The notes under the pieces: generated by a model | The model's input: the letters and a program-made list of their open reading frames with translations, nothing else | What the model was told of the DNA's origin: nothing | The model's database searches: none | Source of the DNA: Erysipelothrix sp. | GTDB lineage: Bacteria; Bacillota_I; Bacilli_A; Erysipelotrichales; Erysipelotrichaceae | NCBI GenBank assembly: GCA_012512495.1 | Contig: JAAZEC010000047.1 | Location: forward strand, 1 to 9,104 | DNA length: 9,104 bases | Reading direction: 5' to 3' | In this document: positions 7,036 through 9,104 of the stretch, in pieces | How the letters are laid out: every line of letters begins with the position of its first letter | Numbering within the stretch: position 1 is the first letter of the stretch | Position numbers and translations under genes: made by a program

Positions 7036-7057
7036 CAATCTATCATACCATAATTAA

Positions 7058-8239
7058 TCATACACTTTTTACTAAAAGTGCCATATAAAAACCATCACTA
7101 TTATGCTCAGGAGGCAGTATAAGTTGTTCCCTCACTAAGACATAATTACCTGTACGCCTCAAAAATTTCTTAATTTGAAGCTCATTTTCTTTCCGATTTA
7201 ATGTACACGTCGCATAGACTAATTGCCCACCCGGCTTCAGTAAGGTATCCACGTGATCCAAGATATCCGCTTGGAGCTGCTCTAAGCTATCCAAGTCTTC
7301 TGGCTGAATACGAAAGCGCAAATCAGGCTTCCTTCTAAGCACGCCCAGTCCCGAACAGGGAACATCACACAGAATCGCATCAAAAGGTTCATCAACATAA
7401 TTCGTCGCATCGCCTACGATACAGTTAACATTCTCAATTCCTAAGCGACCCATTAAATCCTGTGCCAGTTTAACACGATGCGGGTGAATATCCAACATCG
7501 TAATATCAGCCTGTGGAAAACGGAGCGCCAACTGGGAACACTTCGTACCCGGAGCTCCACACGCATCCAGAATCCTACCGCTAATCTCATCAAACATTTC
7601 TACCACTTGTTGTGACGCCTTATCCTGAATCAGTAAGGCCCCACTTTCCAGCGCATCGCTCCCAAGTAGCTTACCACTACCCACGTAATACCCGTCTTGT
7701 TTGGTCAATTCATACTTTTCAATGGCCTCATCCTGATGAACTCTCACGTACAACGGCGCAATGGTATTGTTATGAGCCAACAATTTCATGGCCGCGACCT
7801 CTCCCAGTTGCTTCTTAAAGAGATTGACCATCCAACTGGGATGGGAATAACGAATGCTCAAGTCATCACTATCCTTAAGAGGATTTTGAATGACCTTCTT
7901 CAAGACTGCGTTCACTAACCCACTATAGCTGGGTTTAACTTCCTTAACAAGGTTTACCGCCTCATTCACATTGGCATAGTCCTCAACTGAATCCATCAGG
8001 AAATGTTGAACACAGCTCATGACCAAAATGATCTCCACTTCCAAGGGAACCTCCCTGACTAAAAACTCCTGGTACTGATACTTCATCCAGTCGTAGTTCT
8101 GTAAAGCATCGTTGACCAGGCGCGTCACAAAAGAGCGATCCTGAGGAGTCAGATTCGCCTCCTTGAGCCCTAGATTAAGGTATTGACCCTTCTTTAGTGT
8201 CGCATAGAGCAACTGGTATGCTTGGTGTCTTGCGTTCAT
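7058..8239 (-). CDS. rsmB: 16S rRNA m5C967 methyltransferase RsmB
   Basis: RsmB (Sun/Fmu) uses SAM to methylate C5 of a helix-31 cytosine in 16S rRNA. The 393 residues show an N-terminal NusB-like RNA-binding helical domain (about 1-125, with NVNEAVNLVK and GLVNAVLKK) and a Rossmann methyltransferase domain. Motifs include DACGAPGTK (225-233), LDIHPHRV (249-256), GDAT (276-279), CDVPCSGLG (291-299) with C295, and YATCTLNRKENE (342-353) with C345; the two cysteines are the catalytic pair of m5C enzymes. It ends with DGFYMALL, as usual. It is somewhat shorter than typical family members (about 430-450), and the SAM loop CGAPGTK departs from CAAPGGK. The ATG overlaps the priA stop as ATGA, with only a weak ribosome site, so translation is probably coupled. 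In Bacillus fmt precedes this gene; here priA does. Confidence 0.95.
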   Translation of the reverse strand: MNARHQAYQLLYATLKKGQYLNLGLKEANLTPQDRSFVTRLVNDALQNYDWMKYQYQEFLVREVPLEVEIILVMSCVQHFLMDSVEDYANVNEAVNLVKEVKPSYSGLVNAVLKKVIQNPLKDSDDLSIRYSHPSWMVNLFKKQLGEVAAMKLLAHNNTIAPLYVRVHQDEAIEKYELTKQDGYYVGSGKLLGSDALESGALLIQDKASQQVVEMFDEISGRILDACGAPGTKCSQLALRFPQADITMLDIHPHRVKLAQDLMGRLGIENVNCIVGDATNYVDEPFDAILCDVPCSGLGVLRRKPDLRFRIQPEDLDSLEQLQADILDHVDTLLKPGGQLVYATCTLNRKENELQIKKFLRRTGNYVLVREQLILPPEHNSDGFYMALLVKSV

Positions 8240-9104
8240 GATGATATACTCACAGGATTTACATTAATCGAAACACGAACACCCTTCAGTTGCTTAAACA
8301 AAACCGCATGAAGGTCATAGAGTGTTTCTCTCATGAAATCCAGGTCCTTTCCTTTCAGGATAAGCCGCCGCCTTAACAGATTGCGTTGCATCCGTAGTAC
8401 AGCTGGCCCCAACGTCGTAAATTCCTTATGCTTAACTAACTCCCTTTGATACCCGAAGACCACTTCATCCAGCACCGCTTCACTCTTATGAAGAAAGACC
8501 AGCTCAATCAGGTAGGAGTACGGTGGATAGCTTCCCATATGCCGATACTGCATCTCCCGCATAAAGAAACGCTTGTAGTCCTGCCTCAGCGCATATTGAA
8601 TCGCATAATGATCAGGATTAAAGGTCTGGATATAAACATGACCCGCTAGATCGTGACGACCTGCCCTTCCGGATGCCTGAAGAATCAAAGAGAAGACACG
8701 CTCAGCACTGCTGAAATCCTCATGGAGTAAAGCAGCGTCTGGACTAATGATTCCCACACAGGTCACCAGTGGATTATCTAGACCCTTGGCAATCATTTGG
8801 GTGCCAATCAAAATATCCGCTTCATGGTTATTAAAGTCAGACAGCAGTTTCTGATGGGAGTTCTTACGGGTCGTAGTATCCCGATCCATCCTTAATAAGC
8901 GTGCCGTCGGTAAGTGTTTCGCAACGATTTCTTCCAACCGCTGTGTACCAAAACCCTTCATTTCCAACACCCGATTGCCACACTCCGGACAGTCCTGCCT
9001 AAACGAGACATGATCACAGGTGTGACAGCGAAAACTCTGATCAGCCTTGTGATAAGACAGGGTCGTTTCACAATTTGGACACATCAACACATGTCCACAC
9101 TGAC
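8236..9104 (-). CDS. priA: Primosomal protein N' (PriA helicase), C-terminal part
   Basis: PriA recognises stalled or repaired replication forks, unwinds with 3'-5' polarity and reloads the replicative helicase. Only about the last 289 codons are present, and the frame is open through the right edge; the family is usually 730-800 residues, so the DNA-binding and first helicase domains lie outside. Visible is the zinc-binding insertion: QCGH then CPNC, CHTC and CPEC pairs (about 8980-9101). Helicase motif V GTQMIAKG (8782-8805) and motif VI QASGRAGR (8656-8679) follow, then the C-terminal domain with the conserved SYPPYSYL. A GTG at 9088-9090 could look like a start but lies inside the zinc-binding region, so it is not the true one. 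The TGA stop overlaps the rsmB ATG by 4 nt. Confidence 0.95.
   Translation of the reverse strand, partial: QCGHVLMCPNCETTLSYHKADQSFRCHTCDHVSFRQDCPECGNRVLEMKGFGTQRLEEIVAKHLPTARLLRMDRDTTTRKNSHQKLLSDFNNHEADILIGTQMIAKGLDNPLVTCVGIISPDAALLHEDFSSAERVFSLILQASGRAGRHDLAGHVYIQTFNPDHYAIQYALRQDYKRFFMREMQYRHMGSYPPYSYLIELVFLHKSEAVLDEVVFGYQRELVKHKEFTTLGPAVLRMQRNLLRRRLILKGKDLDFMRETLYDLHAVLFKQLKGVRVSINVNPVSISS

Noticed and set aside
9088..9090. A GTG start for the right-most gene.
   Set aside because: The frame continues upstream to the window edge through Gln-Cys-Gly-His of the PriA zinc-binding region, so this is an internal valine.

Overview
The window looks like chromosome of a low-to-moderate GC Bacillota (Firmicutes). 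The gene order priA, rsmB, rlmN, stp, prkC, rsgA, rpe, thiN, rpmB is the housekeeping block known from Bacillus and relatives. TGG encodes Trp throughout and several genes end in TGA, so the standard bacterial code is used and Mollicutes with code 4 are excluded. A PASTA-type Ser/Thr kinase implies a peptidoglycan wall. An Erysipelotrichia-like lineage is possible, but this is a guess. Nothing in the window looks mobile, phage-derived or CRISPR-like.

Layout: nagA runs leftward off the left edge (1-731, its 3' end missing). A 229-bp divergent intergenic region (732-960) carries a plausible promoter for nagA and one for rpmB, which runs rightward (961-1146). rpmB converges on a long leftward operon, and both sides share a bidirectional Rho-independent terminator (about 1175-1203) that contains the stop codon of thiN. 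From 1196 to the right edge, every gene is on the minus strand. In transcription order they are priA (5' part missing), rsmB, rlmN, stp, prkC, rsgA, rpe and thiN. Neighbours overlap or nearly touch (ATGA, 11-bp, TAAAATG, GTGA, TAATG and 13-bp junctions); only rsmB-rlmN leaves a short gap. No stretch over 300 bases lacks a gene.

How the genes fit together: priA restarts replication. rsmB and rlmN modify rRNA (rlmN also tRNA), rsgA matures the 30S subunit and rpmB encodes ribosomal protein L28. stp and prkC form a phosphatase/kinase pair that senses the cell wall and commonly acts on translation and metabolic proteins. rpe and thiN serve the pentose phosphate pathway and its thiamine diphosphate cofactor. 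nagA belongs to amino-sugar metabolism.

I found no wholly new system. The main oddity is a C-terminal, three-helix FIVAR-like domain after the PASTA repeats of PrkC, in the place where Bacillus-type PrkC carries an Ig-like domain. Next are the absence of def and fmt between priA and rsmB, and the stop-codon-in-terminator arrangement at the rpmB/thiN convergence.
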